Positions 5,610-5,611 of a stretch of 5,611 nt of DNA are shown piece by piece. The stretch comes from Rugosibacter sp. (GTDB taxonomy: Bacteria; Pseudomonadota; Gammaproteobacteria; Burkholderiales; Rhodocyclaceae), in assembly GCA_023257495.1 (NCBI GenBank), contig JALRCC010000168.1, positions 1-5,611 on the forward strand. The letters run 5' to 3'. Below the pieces are notes generated by a model that was not told where the DNA came from, searched no databases, and was given only the letters and a program-made list of their open reading frames with translations. The stretch's first letter is position 1. Each line of letters opens with the position of its first letter. The translations under genes and the position numbers were made by a program.

Positions 5610-5611
5610 CG
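5606..5611 (+). CDS. Possible start of the next operon gene (partial)
   Basis: ATG at 5606-5608 overlaps the PLD-like stop in an ATGA (5606-5609). AGGTGA at 5597-5602, a good match to the anti-Shine-Dalgarno, lies just upstream, though the spacing of three bases is short. Only two codons are in the window, so the product is unknown. Confidence 0.45.

Overview
The window reads as a piece of a betaproteobacterial chromosome, most likely Burkholderiales and possibly Oxalobacteraceae. This is an inference from protein style, moderately high GC and gene company; no rRNA or marker gene fixes the taxon. All recognisable genes lie on the + strand, and most of the window is ordinary chromosomal content.

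Layout. Positions 1-72 hold the last 23 codons of a membrane protein resembling a proton-pumping pyrophosphatase (HppA). A near-perfect UUCG-loop terminator follows (91-120). Next come an HSD10-type short-chain dehydrogenase / 3-hydroxyacyl-CoA dehydrogenase (178-936) and a patatin-like phospholipase (1018-2271) whose last ~30 codons become abruptly AT-rich. A 292-bp stretch without a convincing gene follows (2272-2563). Then come a barstar-family protein (about 2564-3016), PurN (3056-3664), an RsmB/NOP-family RNA cytosine-C5 methyltransferase (3766-5022), and a secreted single-HKD phospholipase D-like protein (5025-5609). The ATGA overlap at 5606-5609 suggests one further gene starting at the right edge.

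How the genes work together. Two genes touch lipid or acyl metabolism (the dehydrogenase and the patatin). PurN is a de novo purine enzyme, and the methyltransferase probably modifies rRNA. The methyltransferase, the PLD-like gene and the next gene are packed as an operon (2-bp gap, then a 4-bp overlap). The barstar homologue has no barnase-like RNase beside it in this window.

Most notable points. (i) The patatin and purN starts share an architecture: no Shine-Dalgarno, and a TGTTAnnnT element flanked by a 5-bp inverted repeat immediately before the ATG. This suggests an extended -10 promoter giving a leaderless or nearly leaderless mRNA. (ii) The patatin tail is AT-rich and runs into an AT-rich spacer. 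(iii) The barstar gene is an orphan here. I found no CRISPR array, insertion sequence, tRNA or rRNA, and no clear evidence of a new multi-gene system.
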